NCBI GenBank assembly: GCA_900104495.1
Contig: FMXS01000019.1
Span: 1 to 64,000 of the forward strand
Direction: 5' to 3'
DNA length: 64,000 nt
From: Ruminococcaceae bacterium FB2012
GTDB lineage: Bacteria; Bacillota; Clostridia; Oscillospirales; Ruminococcaceae
The translations under genes and the position numbers were made by a program. Shown here piece after piece: positions 15,732-27,700 of this stretch; within the stretch, counting starts at the first letter, position 1, and every line of letters begins with the position of its first letter. Under the pieces are notes generated by a model, which made no database searches, had not been told where the DNA came from, and saw nothing but the letters and a program-made list of their open reading frames with translations.

Positions 15732-17000
15732 ATGGAATACAAAGCAAACAATCTGATCTACGCAGCTGACGGAGAGCTTCTCAACACCCTGAGATGCTGC
15801 ATCGAGATGACCGAGCCTGTGGACGCCGGGGCGCTGCGGGAGGCCGCAGACCTTGCCATAGGGTGCTATCCCTATTTTTCAGTCAAGCTGGTGCGCAAGG
15901 GGGAGGAATATGTCCTGCTCCGCAACTATGCGCCCCTGCCTTTGACCCCCGGCGGCAGAGCCATACCCCTTGGGGGCAGAGAGAGCAGCGGGCATCTGCT
16001 GGCGCTGGCTTATGACGACTGCCGGATATATGTTGACACATCCCATTTTCTCACCGACGGAAACGGCCTTTTCCCCTTTATCAAGACCCTGCTGTATTGC
16101 TATCTCCATAAGCTCCACCCTGAGGAGGTCTTCGATACCTCAGGCATCGCCCTGCCGGACAGCGATATCCCGGAGGATGAAGCTGACGATTACCCCTTCC
16201 CCGATGAACCTCTGCCCTTGTTCCCTCTGGGCTCGGATGATCGTCCGGAGGAGGTCTTTCAAGCAGACGGCCTGCCGGAGGGATATCAGAACCGTGATAA
16301 CTGGACGTCCTTCAGGGTAAAGGTCGATCAGAAGGATATGATGAAATACGTTTCCAGCATTGACGGCAGCCCCGCCACCTTCGTTTCGTCGGTGATGTAT
16401 CGGGCTATCTCTCAGGTGCATCCCGATGCGGAGCTGCCCATAGTCTGCGGTATGCAGCACCAGTACAGGCGGGCTCTCGGCAAACCAAGCAGCCACCTCT
16501 GCCATGTGAACATAGTACCCATAACCTACACCGACAGGGTACGTCACAGAGGCATAGAGCTGCTCAACACCCTGGCCCGCGGCACTCTGATACTCCGCGC
16601 CGACGATGCCAACGACCGCAAGAGCGTCAACGCCCACATATTTAACGAGAACAAGCTCAAAGACCTGACCCTTGCCGAAAAGCACGACCACATGAAGGCT
16701 TTCTTCCTTGACGGTATAGGCCGCAGCACCTTCGAGGTCAGCTATACCGGGCGGGTGCCCTTCTGCGGGCTGGATAAGTACATAGCCTCCTTCTCGCCCA
16801 TGCTCGACATGAGCCTGAGCGGGGGCATATCCGTGGAGATATTCTCGGTAAGAGACGATTTCTGCATCAACATCATGCAGCGGAACGACGACAGCAGATA
16901 CGCCGAGCAGTTCGCCTGTCTGCTCAGACAGAACGGTATAGACAGCGTGTGGGACGCTCCGGAGCATTTCGAAATAAACGACTTTGTGCTCCCGGAGTAA
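15732..17000 (+). CDS. Condensation-domain-like acyltransferase
   Basis: Protein of 422 residues with a condensation/acyltransferase fold. The active-site motif is DTSHFLTDGNG near residue 102, corresponding to HHxxxDG with the catalytic second His, Asp and Gly kept and the first His replaced by Ser. It is single-domain, without attached carrier protein. Such free-standing proteins acylate small molecules or act in trans with NRPS and polyketide systems. It could act with the NRPS 5 kb downstream, but membership in the envelope operon is equally possible. Confidence 0.6.
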   Translation: MEYKANNLIYAADGELLNTLRCCIEMTEPVDAGALREAADLAIGCYPYFSVKLVRKGEEYVLLRNYAPLPLTPGGRAIPLGGRESSGHLLALAYDDCRIYVDTSHFLTDGNGLFPFIKTLLYCYLHKLHPEEVFDTSGIALPDSDIPEDEADDYPFPDEPLPLFPLGSDDRPEEVFQADGLPEGYQNRDNWTSFRVKVDQKDMMKYVSSIDGSPATFVSSVMYRAISQVHPDAELPIVCGMQHQYRRALGKPSSHLCHVNIVPITYTDRVRHRGIELLNTLARGTLILRADDANDRKSVNAHIFNENKLKDLTLAEKHDHMKAFFLDGIGRSTFEVSYTGRVPFCGLDKYIASFSPMLDMSLSGGISVEIFSVRDDFCINIMQRNDDSRYAEQFACLLRQNGIDSVWDAPEHFEINDFVLPE

Positions 17001-17024
17001 CCGCACAGCATCAGGGGTGGGAAC

Positions 17025-18173
17025 ATGAAAAAGCAGCTTTTATCCATACTTACGGCGGCAGCCATGATGCTTGCGCTTGCCGGATGCTCGGATCCGCAGA
17101 AGTCCTCCGAGCATCTTGAGGACTACGTCTTCGCTCTCAAGTATCACGATAACTACAACATATTACAGCTCACGGATATCCATTGGAATGTGAATTCCTC
17201 GGTGCAGTCGTCAAAGACCTACCTCGACAAGCTGCTCAAAGAGGTCAGCGCCCACATCAAAGCCGCTCAGGGTGCAGAGGCCGGGATAGACCTGGTGGAG
17301 CTCACCGGAGATATGTTCATGCTGGCGAATAATTATCACCTGAACGAGTTCGTGGATTACTTCGAGAAGAAGGCGAAGGAATACGGCTTTGTCTATGCTC
17401 CCGTGTGGGGTAATCACGACCGCCACAGTCTCTATAACCCGAAAACCCTTTCGGAGAAGTTCCGCAGCGCCGAGCATTGTATCTACTTCGAGCCCGACGA
17501 CGATCTCTACGGCAGGAGCAATTACATAATAGACCTCACCGAGGACGGCACCAAGAACACCCCGGCGGTGTGGATGCTGGCGCAGATCGACTCCGGAGCG
17601 GGCTTCTCCGAGACGGAGCTCAACCTCGCCATAGACGACGACTATATCCGCCCCGAGCAGACGGAATGGTTCATCAAAGAGCATGAGCTTGCCGGGAAGG
17701 ACGTTCCAGTCATAGCCTACTACCACATCCCCCAGGACGAGAACCAGAAAGCCTGGCTCGCCGTCACCGAGGAGGGCAAGGACCTCAAAAACAAGTTCTT
17801 CAAGCTGGAGGGCTTTGCCGACAACGGCAAGGAGCGGTTCGCCAGCGACTTCATCGACCGGGCAAAGGAGCACAACCTGAAAGCCGCCTTTATGGGGCAC
17901 GCCCACAATGTTGACTGGACGGTGGAATACGAAGGCGTGGTCATCGGCCTCGGCGTCAAGACCGGAGGGGAGCTTTACTATGCACATATCGACGTAAACT
18001 CCGAGGACAAGGATATGCAGGCGGGGCTGGCCTCCACCGGCATCACCGAGAATTTCGACCTTATGGGAGCCTCGCTGGTGACCCTCACCGGCAGGGACGG
18101 CTCCTTCGACCTGGAGCACCTCTATTTTAACGAAAGGGAAGCCGGAGACTTTTCCGCTTGGGTGAAATGGTGA
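17025..18173 (+). CDS. Lipoprotein metallophosphoesterase
   Basis: Protein of 382 residues. A signal peptide with lipobox (ALAGCSD) places it on the outer face of the membrane. Calcineurin-like metal motifs occur in order: LQLTDIHW (about 48), LTGD (about 90), VWGNHDRH (about 128), YYHIPQ (about 232) and GHAHN (about 289). It hydrolyses an unknown phosphoester. The stop overlaps the next start (TGATG). Confidence 0.75.
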   Translation: MKKQLLSILTAAAMMLALAGCSDPQKSSEHLEDYVFALKYHDNYNILQLTDIHWNVNSSVQSSKTYLDKLLKEVSAHIKAAQGAEAGIDLVELTGDMFMLANNYHLNEFVDYFEKKAKEYGFVYAPVWGNHDRHSLYNPKTLSEKFRSAEHCIYFEPDDDLYGRSNYIIDLTEDGTKNTPAVWMLAQIDSGAGFSETELNLAIDDDYIRPEQTEWFIKEHELAGKDVPVIAYYHIPQDENQKAWLAVTEEGKDLKNKFFKLEGFADNGKERFASDFIDRAKEHNLKAAFMGHAHNVDWTVEYEGVVIGLGVKTGGELYYAHIDVNSEDKDMQAGLASTGITENFDLMGASLVTLTGRDGSFDLEHLYFNEREAGDFSAWVKW

Positions 18174-19183
18174 TGAAAAACGATCCTGACCGTAACGGCT
18201 GTGTCCTTTCGGGACTTGGCTCCAAACAGAAAAAGCAGGCCATCGGCGTGCTGATCGCCCTTGCCTTTTTCTTCGTGATCTCTGCGTTTACCTTTATGAA
18301 TTTCCTCTACTGCCTTTCGGACTGCGTGGGCTCCATAGTCTGCGGCTCCCCGGATGTTTCCCTCCGGGACGCCCTCAGATCCCTGCCGATCTTTCTGTCA
18401 TTTTTCATGACCCTCAGCGGCCTGATGACGGTACACACCTTCTACCGCAACGAGAGCCCCGACCTCCTTCGCAGGCGGGCAAAAAAGCACGCCCTTATCG
18501 GAATCTGCTTCGGCGTGTTTATCATAGTATATGTAATCATCGGGGTGATCTCGGGCAGGTATCTGTCCATCACCGAGGGCGCACCCTCGGCGCTCTACCC
18601 CCTTGATGCGGTGCTGTATTCCCTGGGGTCCATCGTCTTCGGGGTATGCATTCTCAGGTATTTCAGAAAAACATCGGAGCCTTTCAGCGGTCCCTCACGG
18701 GCGCCGATACCAAAGAGGTTCAGGATCCTCCGATGCACCGTCAGGAGCTTGTGGCTGCTGATAGGGCTTTACGGCTTCTGCGGGTTCTTTTACAGCTTTT
18801 TCATACTGGATTTCTCGGCAGGCTATCAGGCTTATACAGCGGCGGCTATGCTGGTATCTCTGGGGGCGTTTCTCAGCGTTGCGGTGTGGGAGCTTTATTA
18901 CAACAACCTCACCGAGGAAAAGCGCCGTGCAGCCGCTCTCCCGCTGGGGCTGATCTCGCTGCCGCTGTCGGCGGGAGTTATGATATTCTATCTGCTGGCG
19001 CTGAAAGGCAACCTTGACGGCCCCTCGAACGTTGGCTTCGGTATAATCCCCATAGCCTACGCCTCGGGCATGAACGTATCTATGGTGCTGGTGGTGCCGG
19101 TGCCGCTAATCGTTTCGGTGACGGCGCTTATCAAGGGGATATACAGAAAAGCGAAAGCCCCTCATCCGGAAAAAGGAGCCTGA
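18173..19183 (+). CDS. Integral membrane protein, about eight helices
   Basis: Protein of 336 residues with hydrophobic segments starting near AIGVLIALAFFF, SLPIFLSFFM, LIGICFGVFII, LDAVLYSLGSIV, LWLLIGLYGF, AAAMLVSLGAF, LGLISLPLSAG and MVLVVPVPLIV. No family recognised. The ATG at 18173 overlaps the stop of the phosphoesterase gene, so translational coupling is likely. Confidence 0.65.
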   Translation: MKNDPDRNGCVLSGLGSKQKKQAIGVLIALAFFFVISAFTFMNFLYCLSDCVGSIVCGSPDVSLRDALRSLPIFLSFFMTLSGLMTVHTFYRNESPDLLRRRAKKHALIGICFGVFIIVYVIIGVISGRYLSITEGAPSALYPLDAVLYSLGSIVFGVCILRYFRKTSEPFSGPSRAPIPKRFRILRCTVRSLWLLIGLYGFCGFFYSFFILDFSAGYQAYTAAAMLVSLGAFLSVAVWELYYNNLTEEKRRAAALPLGLISLPLSAGVMIFYLLALKGNLDGPSNVGFGIIPIAYASGMNVSMVLVVPVPLIVSVTALIKGIYRKAKAPHPEKGA

Positions 19184-19342
19184 GAGCTTATGAAACGGCC
19201 GCTGTACCGCAGACGGGTATGAAGAGCACTAACGCACAAAGTCCGCAGGTATATATCCGTAAAAACCGCTTTACATTTACTCCGTTATAGGTTATAATAC
19301 TATAAGCAGATAATTTCTCTTTCATCAAGGGGATAAATGTAA

Positions 19343-21097
19343 ATGAAACAAAAGAAGAAAAACCAGAAGCTGCTCATACAGATCAGCCTTGTACTTATTC
19401 CTGTATTCATCGCTCTGATAATCGCGGTGTCCTTTATAATGTATAACTCCACCGTCAACGGCTTTCTTGAAGCGCAGAACAGCAATATGGAGACTATGCT
19501 GACCAAGTCTTTTTACGATATAACAGGAAATACCTTTTTCTATGAAGATGTCATGGAATGGGTGATAGAACAGTGGGAAAAGGATCCTGCACTGCCCGTC
19601 AGCGATATTACTCAGGAGGAGCTGGGCAAATATATCGACTTCTCCGAAGAGTATCAGGGCATCATCGGTACGATGGACTTTGTTAACAGCATGACTCCCG
19701 ACCTGCAGGCATATTTTGTCAAGACCAAATTCCGGCTGATGTGGGAGGCTATTATGCTCGAAGCCACAAATAACCGGTATGAAGATCTTTTCCTGATAGA
19801 TGTTGACGGGGATAACTTTGGGATGGTGCTGTGCGAGTTTAATCTCAACGATGACAGCAAAAATCTGGGTGACCGCTACGATATCGACCTTTCTCAGCAT
19901 CCCGCCATAGAAAAGCTGATGAAAAACAGTTCCGGTGATATCGAGTTTGAAAAGGTCGAAGATTTCCCGATGAAGGGCAGCTGCTACATAGCCTGCAAGT
20001 CTGTGATACTGAGCGGCAGGACAAAGGCTGTCATGGGTATCGTCTATAACTGGGACAGCCTCAGAGAAACGATGAACAGCTCGCTGATGAAGGCTCTGAT
20101 AATGGGCATCGGCGGGATCGTGTTTGTTATGCTCCTGCTGCTTATCATGCTCTACCGCAGATCCATAAGGCCCCTTGCCAGGATACAGCACAGCGTCCGC
20201 AGCTACACCGAAGATAAAGACAGCGCCGCAGTTATCTCGAAGATGTCGCAGATAAAAGAGCGCAACGAGTTCGGTCTGCTCTCTGACGATATCTCCGGGC
20301 TGGCCTCGGCCATAGATCAGTATACCCGTGAGATCACGGAGCTGACGGGCGAGCGGGAAAGAGTTGCCGCCGAGCTGGATATGGCAAGAGCGATACAGGC
20401 AGGACAGCTGCCGAGGGTTTTCCCGGCCTTCCCCGACAGGAAGGAGCTTGATATTTACGCCGGCATGACTCCCGCGAAGGAAGTGGGCGGCGATTTCTAC
20501 GATTTCTTCTTTGTGGACGAGGATCATCTTGCCCTTGTGATCGCCGACGTTTCCGGAAAGGGAGTTCCCGCAGCGCTGTTTATGATGTCCTCGAAAATGC
20601 TGATAAGCAACTTCGCCTCAATGGGTCTCGGCCCTGCCGAGGTGCTGAGGCTCACCAACGAGAAGCTCTGCCAAAACAACGAGGAGGATATGTTCGTCAC
20701 TGTATGGCTCGGAGTGCTGGAGCTTTCCACCGGAAAGATCACCGCCGCCAATGCAGGTCATCTTAATCCTGCCATCAGGCAGCCGGGGGGCAGCTTTGAG
20801 CTGTTTGAGGATAAGCATACCCTCTTCGTGGGGATGTTTGAGAATATAGTCTTTGAGCAGTATGAATTCACCCTTGAAAAGGGCGGCACACTGTTCCTTT
20901 ACACAGACGGAGTTTCCGAGGCCACCGACAGCAGCGATAAACTCTACGGCACCGACCGTATGATCGAAGCCCTGAACAAAGCCCCCGATGCTTCTCCCAA
21001 GAAGCTGCTTGAAAACGTACACGCAGACGTGGATGCCTTTGTAGGCGAAGCTACACAGTATGACGACCTAACCATGCTGGGTATCAAGCTGCTGTAA
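19343..21097 (+). CDS. Membrane sensor SpoIIE-type PP2C phosphatase (RsbU-like)
   Basis: Protein of 584 residues. One helix near residues 11-33, an extracytoplasmic sensor of about 215 residues, a second helix near 252-272, a HAMP-like linker, a coiled coil, then a PP2C/SpoIIE phosphatase domain from about 345 with MARAIQAGQLP, VGGDFYDFF and ADVSGKGVPAALFM carrying the metal-binding aspartates. It should dephosphorylate a STAS antagonist, most likely the one encoded 110 bp downstream. The N-terminal sensor resembles that of the histidine kinase at 36846 (KLLIQ..., NS/STINGFL-AQN). A promoter with TATAAT lies about 50 bp upstream. Confidence 0.85.
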   Translation: MKQKKKNQKLLIQISLVLIPVFIALIIAVSFIMYNSTVNGFLEAQNSNMETMLTKSFYDITGNTFFYEDVMEWVIEQWEKDPALPVSDITQEELGKYIDFSEEYQGIIGTMDFVNSMTPDLQAYFVKTKFRLMWEAIMLEATNNRYEDLFLIDVDGDNFGMVLCEFNLNDDSKNLGDRYDIDLSQHPAIEKLMKNSSGDIEFEKVEDFPMKGSCYIACKSVILSGRTKAVMGIVYNWDSLRETMNSSLMKALIMGIGGIVFVMLLLLIMLYRRSIRPLARIQHSVRSYTEDKDSAAVISKMSQIKERNEFGLLSDDISGLASAIDQYTREITELTGERERVAAELDMARAIQAGQLPRVFPAFPDRKELDIYAGMTPAKEVGGDFYDFFFVDEDHLALVIADVSGKGVPAALFMMSSKMLISNFASMGLGPAEVLRLTNEKLCQNNEEDMFVTVWLGVLELSTGKITAANAGHLNPAIRQPGGSFELFEDKHTLFVGMFENIVFEQYEFTLEKGGTLFLYTDGVSEATDSSDKLYGTDRMIEALNKAPDASPKKLLENVHADVDAFVGEATQYDDLTMLGIKLL

Positions 21098-21131
21098 TAA
21101 ACTCCTCGGTCACATTATTGATCTCTGCCCC

Positions 21132-21160
21132 TTGATTTTTGTTCGTGTCAGTGGTATAAT
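21132..21160 (+). promoter_or_regulatory. Sigma-A promoter of STAS gene
   Basis: TTGATT at 21132 and TATAAT at 21155 with a 17-bp spacer, 49 bp upstream of the STAS start; GGACAGGAGG precedes the ATG. The STAS gene can therefore be expressed independently of the phosphatase. Confidence 0.65.
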
Positions 21161-21208
21161 CAATATATAAAGTGCTTTGATCATAACGATCCGGACAGGA
21201 GGATAAAT

Positions 21209-21505
21209 ATGACTATCAAAAAAACCAGGGACGGCGACTCTCTGACACTGGAACTACAGGGACGTCTTGACGTAAACAGCGCCCCTGAGCTGAAAGAACT
21301 GCTGGACAGCGAGCTCAGCGGTGTGACTGCTCTCGTCTTTGATCTGAAAGAGCTTGAATTCATCTCGTCAGCGGGCATAAGAGTAATCACCGCCGCACAG
21401 AAGCAGATGAACAAGCAAGGCAGTATGAAGATCAAAAATGTAAACAGCATCATAACCGAGATCTTCAAGCTGACCGGACTTATAAATGTTTTTGATATCG
21501 AATGA
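21209..21505 (+). CDS. STAS-domain anti-anti-sigma factor homologue
   Basis: Protein of 98 residues covering a single STAS domain (SpoIIAA/RsbV type). The phosphoacceptor motif LEFISSAGIRVI is intact, with Ser in the standard position. In partner switching the unphosphorylated STAS protein binds an RsbW-type ATPase and is phosphorylated by it. No free RsbW or sigma factor gene is adjacent; the only RsbW-like domains in the window are the tails of the two MATE proteins. The neighbouring PP2C is the likely activator. Confidence 0.85.
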   Translation: MTIKKTRDGDSLTLELQGRLDVNSAPELKELLDSELSGVTALVFDLKELEFISSAGIRVITAAQKQMNKQGSMKIKNVNSIITEIFKLTGLINVFDIE

Positions 21506-21644
21506 CCGGGGGCTGTACGCAGCCTCCCGGCACGGAACGGGTATCTCCGCTGAGGCGGGGGTACCCGTTCTGCATTCTCGGATGAATGATCTGCTCTCCG
21601 GCTGAGAAACAGAACATAGATTTTTGTAATTTTCGTCAAAAACC

Positions 21645-21686
21645 CAACCTTCTAAGGTTGCAAAAATATTATAAGTGTGTTATAAT
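21645..21686 (+). promoter_or_regulatory. NRPS promoter with palindromic operator
   Basis: TTGCAA (21658) and TATAAT (21681) with 17-bp spacing. A perfect inverted repeat CAACCTT-CT-AAGGTTG (21645-21660) overlaps the -35 box, a good position for a repressor. The ATG follows 43 bp after the -10. Confidence 0.6.
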
Positions 21687-21729
21687 ATAATGAGGCCGAC
21701 ACGGCAAAAATCATTTGGGAGGATCAGTT

Positions 21730-24700
21730 ATGAACAGGATTTATTCCATGATAAGCGACAGCATCAAGCGTTTCGGAAATAATCCCGCCGTCACCGATAC
21801 CGGCAGCGGCGAGAGCCTTACATACAGTCAGCTGGACGAGCTTGCCCGCAGGATCGCAGGAAAGCTTATAAGCTCCGGAGTGCGCCCCGGAGACTTCGTT
21901 ACCGTGGAGCTGCCGAGGCGTATGGATTACATAGCTGCTATGCTGGGCGCCTGGTACGCCGGAGCATCCTATGCGCCGCTTTCGGACAGCTATCCCGGGG
22001 ACAGGCTTGCCTATATCAGGGAAAACTGCAAGGCTGCGGCTGTCATCGACGAAGCATTTATGTCCGGCATCGAGGCGGAACAGCCTCTTGATAATACAGT
22101 CCTTCCTGACGAGAGCGCCAGCGCCGTGCTTATCTACACCTCCGGCTCCACCGGCCGACCCAAGGGCGTGCTGCACGATTTCACCAGCGTTACCGAGTCG
22201 GTGCTCCGCTACACCAAGCTCATGGAGCTTGACGAAAACAGCCGTCAGGCCATCGGCGCATCTCTGACCTTTGTGGCATCCCTGCAGGCGGTGTGGGCGC
22301 CGCTGTCAATGGGGCTGACCGCATTTCTGCTGCCCTATGAAGTCATCGGCGACCCTGTTCAGCTTGCGGAAAATTTTGACCGTTTCGGCATAACTCACTC
22401 CTTCATCAGTCCGAAGATAATGAAGCTGTTCAAGCGCAAGGGCAGCTCTCTGAAATGCGTGATAGTCGCCGGAGAGCGGGTATCGAACGTCTATGACCCG
22501 GACTTTAAGATCATCTGCTCCTTCGGGCAGACCGAGACTGCCGCCGCTGCGACGGCTTTCACGATTGACAGGAAATACGAGAACACCCCCATCGGCAAAG
22601 CGATAGACGGAGTGTATACCTACATCCTCGGCGAGGACTGCAGCGAAGCCGACGAGGGTGAGCTTTGCATTTCCGGGCATTTTGCCTCCTGCTATCTGGG
22701 TCTGCCGGAGCAGAGCGCAAAGACATTTGTTGAAAACCCTTTCAAAGATAGGGACGGCTGCCCCCGCATGGTGCGCACCGGGGATATCGTCCGCAGGGAT
22801 GCAGACGGCGACCTGATCTATCTCAACCGCCGCGACTGGATGGTGAAGATCAACGGCCAGCGTGTGGAGCCCGGCGAGACCGAAACAAGGCTCTCGCAGA
22901 TAGAGGGCGTTACTGCCGCTGCCGTGCGGAGCTTCACCGACTCAAACGGACAGACCTATCTTTGCGGCTATTACACCGCCCCGGAAAAGCTCCCGGACAG
23001 CTTTATCAGGGAGAAACTTGCCGAGGCGCTGCCCGCATATATGATACCCCGCTTCATCCTGCACCTTGACACTCTGCCCCTCAACGAGAACGGCAAGCTC
23101 GACCGAAACGCTCTCCCCGAGCCCAAGGCCGAGGACTTCGCCGCCGAATACAGAGCCCCGCAGACCGATGAGGAAAAGCTGGTCTGCAAGGCCTTTGAGG
23201 AGCTGCTGGGTCTTGAAAGAGCCGGTGCCGACGATGACTTCTTCGCCCTGGGCGGCGACTCCATAAAGGCCGTGATGCTCCAGGAAAAGCTGTCGCAGTA
23301 TTCCCTTACTGCGGGGCAGATATTTGAAAACCGCACCCCTGCCGGGATAGCGGCCTGCCTTGCCGCGAAGGAGCAGATCAGCTTCGACTTCCCGGAGAAG
23401 GACGCCTACCCCATGACAGACCCGCAGCTGGGCATCTATCTTGCCAACATTCTCGACGCAGAGAGCCTTGAATACAACAACCCCGTTACCCTGTTTCTGG
23501 ACAAGGACACCGGCATCACTGCGCAGACACTTGCGGATGCGGTCAAGCAGACAGCGGAGCTTTATCCGTCTATTAAAGTCTGCGCCCGCACCGTGGATTC
23601 CGTGCCCTGTATGGTGCCTGTGCCCGATATGATTATCGACGTTCCCGTCATCGCCGCCGAGCTTGCCGACGAGGACGGGCTTTGCCGTGACTTCATCAAG
23701 CCCTTCGATCTTGAAAAGGGCCCGCTGTTCAGATTCGCGGTATACGATACCCCCGCGGGCGTGATGTTCATAAGCGACGTTCACCACCTGATAACCGACG
23801 GCACTTCCCTTTCGCTGTTCATGAAGAACCTCTCCCTGATCTGCGCGGGAAAGGAGCCTGTAGCCGAGACCGTCAGCAGCTTCAGGCTCAGCTCCTACGA
23901 GCAGGAGCTGAAGTCCGGCGAGCGCTATCAGGAGTGTAAAAAGTTCTTTGACGATATGCTGGCGGGAGCAGAGACCGATTCAAATCTTATCCCCGACGAG
24001 ATCACCGATCCCCCCGGGACAAAGGGCGGAGTGCAGCGGTTCAGCGTTTCGGAGCACGCTCATAAGATACAGTCTCTCTGCAAGAAGCTGGGCATCACCG
24101 AGAACACCTTCTTCCTCGGAGCCTTTGCCTATGCCCTGGCAAAGCAGTCGGGGCAGGAGCCTGCCTCGCTGTGCGTGGTGGAAAACGGCAGACATCTTCC
24201 GGAGCTGCAATATACTTTCGGAATGCTGGTTCATACGCTGCCGCTTTACATAAAGACCGAGGACAGCAAGAGCGTTTCCGACTATCTCTCCGAGGTGCAG
24301 AGGATACTTTTCGGCAGCCTCGATCACGACCTTGTGTCCATAGTTCAGCTTGCAAACGAGTACGAGGTGAGCTCGGATATCCTCTTTGTATATCAGGGCG
24401 AGATGTTCGGCGGGGTGGACTTCGGCGGCAAGACCGTCACTCCCCATATCCGCAAGACCGGTGATGCCGTCTCGAAGCTCTCCCTGGATGTGTTCAAGGA
24501 GCAGGGCGGTTATACCCTTTCCTTCGAGTACAGAAAGGATCTCTACCTTGACGAGACGGTGGAGAATTTCGCCCGCCTGTATATGAACATAGTCAAGGGC
24601 TTGACCGAATGTGACAGGCTCAGCGGGATAGAGCTTTGCGGCGAGCGGGAAAGAGCTTTCATCCGCAAGGCCAACGACAACAAAGTCGAATTTGACCGCA

Positions 24701-27700
24701 GCCTTACCCTCACGGAGCTGTTCCGCAGGCAGGCAAAGGCTCACCCGGATAATATCGCGGTGTCCTTCAAGGGCAAGAGCCTGACCTATGCGGAGCTTGA
24801 CCGATACAGCGAGAACCTCGCAAGGCTGCTCGCTAAGCAGGGCGTTAAGCGTGAACAGCCTGTGGGCATAATGGTGAAGCGCTGCGAGCTGTTCCCGGTA
24901 TGCACTTTAGGCGTGCTGAAAGCCGGCGGAGCCTGCCAGCCCCTCGACAGCAACTACCCTCAGGACAGGCTTGAATTCATGCTGGAGGACTCTAAAGCCC
25001 AGATCGTCATTGCCGACGACGAGCTTGCGGGGCTTATCCCCGGCTTCGGCGGGACGGTGATTTCTGCCAACAGCATCTACGACCTCCCGGAGGACAGAGA
25101 GACCCAGCTTGACGCTCCCGACGCGCACACTCTGTTCGCGCTGATATATACCTCCGGCTCCACGGGCAAACCCAAGGGCTGTATGCTGGAGCACGCCAAT
25201 CTTGTGAACTTCTGCATCTCCTTCGCAGAGAAGTTTGACGTTACATCCGAGGACAGGTTCGCCGCCTTCGGAGCCTTCGGCTTCGATGCCTCCATGCAGG
25301 ATATCTATCCCGCCCTCACCCACGGGGCTTCGGTGTATATCGTTCCCGAGGAAACAAGGCTCGATCTTGTGGAGCTGCATGAGTTCGTCATCGGCAATAA
25401 GATCACCATGATGGACTGCACCACACAGCTGGGCAGACAGTACATCACCGCCTACCCCGAGAGCCCATATATGAGGATATTCACCGTGGGCGGAGAGAAG
25501 CTTGTGCCCTGCGAGCCCCCGGAGTTTGAGTTCTGGAACACCTACGGCCCCACCGAATGTACTATCTATGTAAGCGACTACCACGTTGACAGGCAGTACG
25601 AGAGCGTGCCGATCGGCAAGAGCTTCGGCAACTGCGATATCTACATTCTCGACAGGTGCGGCAGGCTGCTGCCTCCCGGAGCTGTCGGGGAGCTTGCCGT
25701 GTCCGGATATCCCGTAACAAGGGGTTATCTCGGCAGGGAAGACCTGACGGCGGAGAAATTCATCGCCAACACAGTTTTTGATATCCCCGGCTACGAGAGA
25801 ACATATCTTACCGGCGACGTCTGCCGCTATCTCCCGGACGGAAATATCCAGTTCGTGGGCAGGCGGGACGAGCAGGTGAAGATCAGGGGCTTCCGTATCG
25901 AGCTCACCGAGATAGAGCGGCGCATAAGAGAATATGAAAGCATCACCGATGCCAGCGTTATTGCAGTGGAGCTGCCCGGCGGCGGCAAGGCTGTGGCGGC
26001 CTATGTGGTGTCGCCCGAAAAGGTGGATATACCCTCCCTCAACCGCTTCATCGCCGACGAGCTGCCGCCATATATGGTGCCCTCTGTCACCATGCAGATC
26101 GACAGCATACCCATAACTCCCAACGGCAAGGTGGATAAACGCAAGCTCCCGAAGCCCACGATCCAGAGCGGCGACGACAACGCCCCGAGGCAGTTAAGCA
26201 GCCTCGAAAAGCGCCTCTGCGAGACTGTAAGCGCCATCACCGGCTTTGAGTGCAGCTGCGTCACCGAGAGCCTGATCTCCATAGGCCTCACCTCGCTTAC
26301 CACCATAATGTTCGCGGCGAAGCTCTTTGATGAGTACGGCCTGAAAGTGGGCGTCTCCGAGCTTATGGAGGAAGACTGCACCCTGATGACCGTTGAGGAT
26401 ATGATCGTTGAGCATTTGCTGACCTCCAAGGGCGGGACAGCTGCCGAGACAGAGCATATTCAGCGCACCTCTTCGCCTCTCGGCTCGGAGCAGCTGGGCG
26501 TTTACTATGACAGCATGAAGCAGCCGGATTCCACGGTCTACAACATCCCGGTGAAGTACACCTTCCCGAAGAAGACCGACGTCCGCAGGCTGAAAGACGC
26601 CCTTGAAAAACTGATACTTGCCACCCCGGTGCTTTGCTCACGCATCGTCCTTGACGGCAACGGCATAACCCAGCAGATCATTCCCGATCTCAAGCCGGAG
26701 ATACCTGTCACCGCCGTTGATGCTGACGCGCTTGATCTGTATATGAAGTCCTTTGTCAAGCCTTTCAGACTTTCAAGCGGCCCCCTGTTCCGTGCGGAGA
26801 TAATAGAGACCGACAGCAGCGTTATCCTGCTCTTTGATGCGCACCACGCCGTTATGGACGGACTGTCTCTCTCGGTATTCATAAGTAAGCTCACGCAGCT
26901 CTACACCGACGGCTCCGAGCCCGGGACGGACAGCTCCTACTACGACTATATCGCCGAGGAAGCGGAACTTGAAAACAGCGAAGCCGGCGAGAAAGCCAGA
27001 GAGTATTACAAGGAGCTGTTCTCGGATTACGAGAACGCCAGCGATATCACTCCCGACTTAAACGGCGAGCCGGAAACCGGCGCTCTCGGCGAGGCGGTAT
27101 GCCTTGTTGACCGCAGCCGCGCCGAGGCCTTCTGCCGGGCGGGACAGTTCACCCCTGCGGCGCTGTTCCTTGCGGCGACACAGTACGCAGTGAGCCGCTG
27201 TACCGGCGACAGACAGGTCTATATGTCCATGATCTCCGGCGGCAGACAGGACGTAAGATATATCGATTCTATCGGTATGTTCGTCAAGAACCTGCCCCTC
27301 CATGCCGTCATCGACACCGAGAGAACGGCGCAGCAGTTCGTCACCGATACCGCCGCAGCAATTGCCGCCGCGCAGAAGAACAGCGTTTATCCCTTTATCA
27401 GGCTGTTCGACAAGTACGGCTTTGCCTCGAAGATCAACTACGCCTGCCAGCTTGGCATTGAAGGTGAGATAACCCTTGAAGGCGAGACAGTCACCGAGGA
27501 AGCTATTATCGCTCCCGCACCGAAGTTCAGCCTGTCCGTCCATATCGAGGAGGGCGGTGCCGACAGCATCGCCGTAAAGGTGCAGTACAACACGGCGCTG
27601 TACTCCGAGAAAGCGGCTATGATGATATCCTCGGCGATAGCACGGACGGCGGAGAACATCATCTCCGAGCCCGCCGGAAAGCTCTGCGGGATTAGTATGC

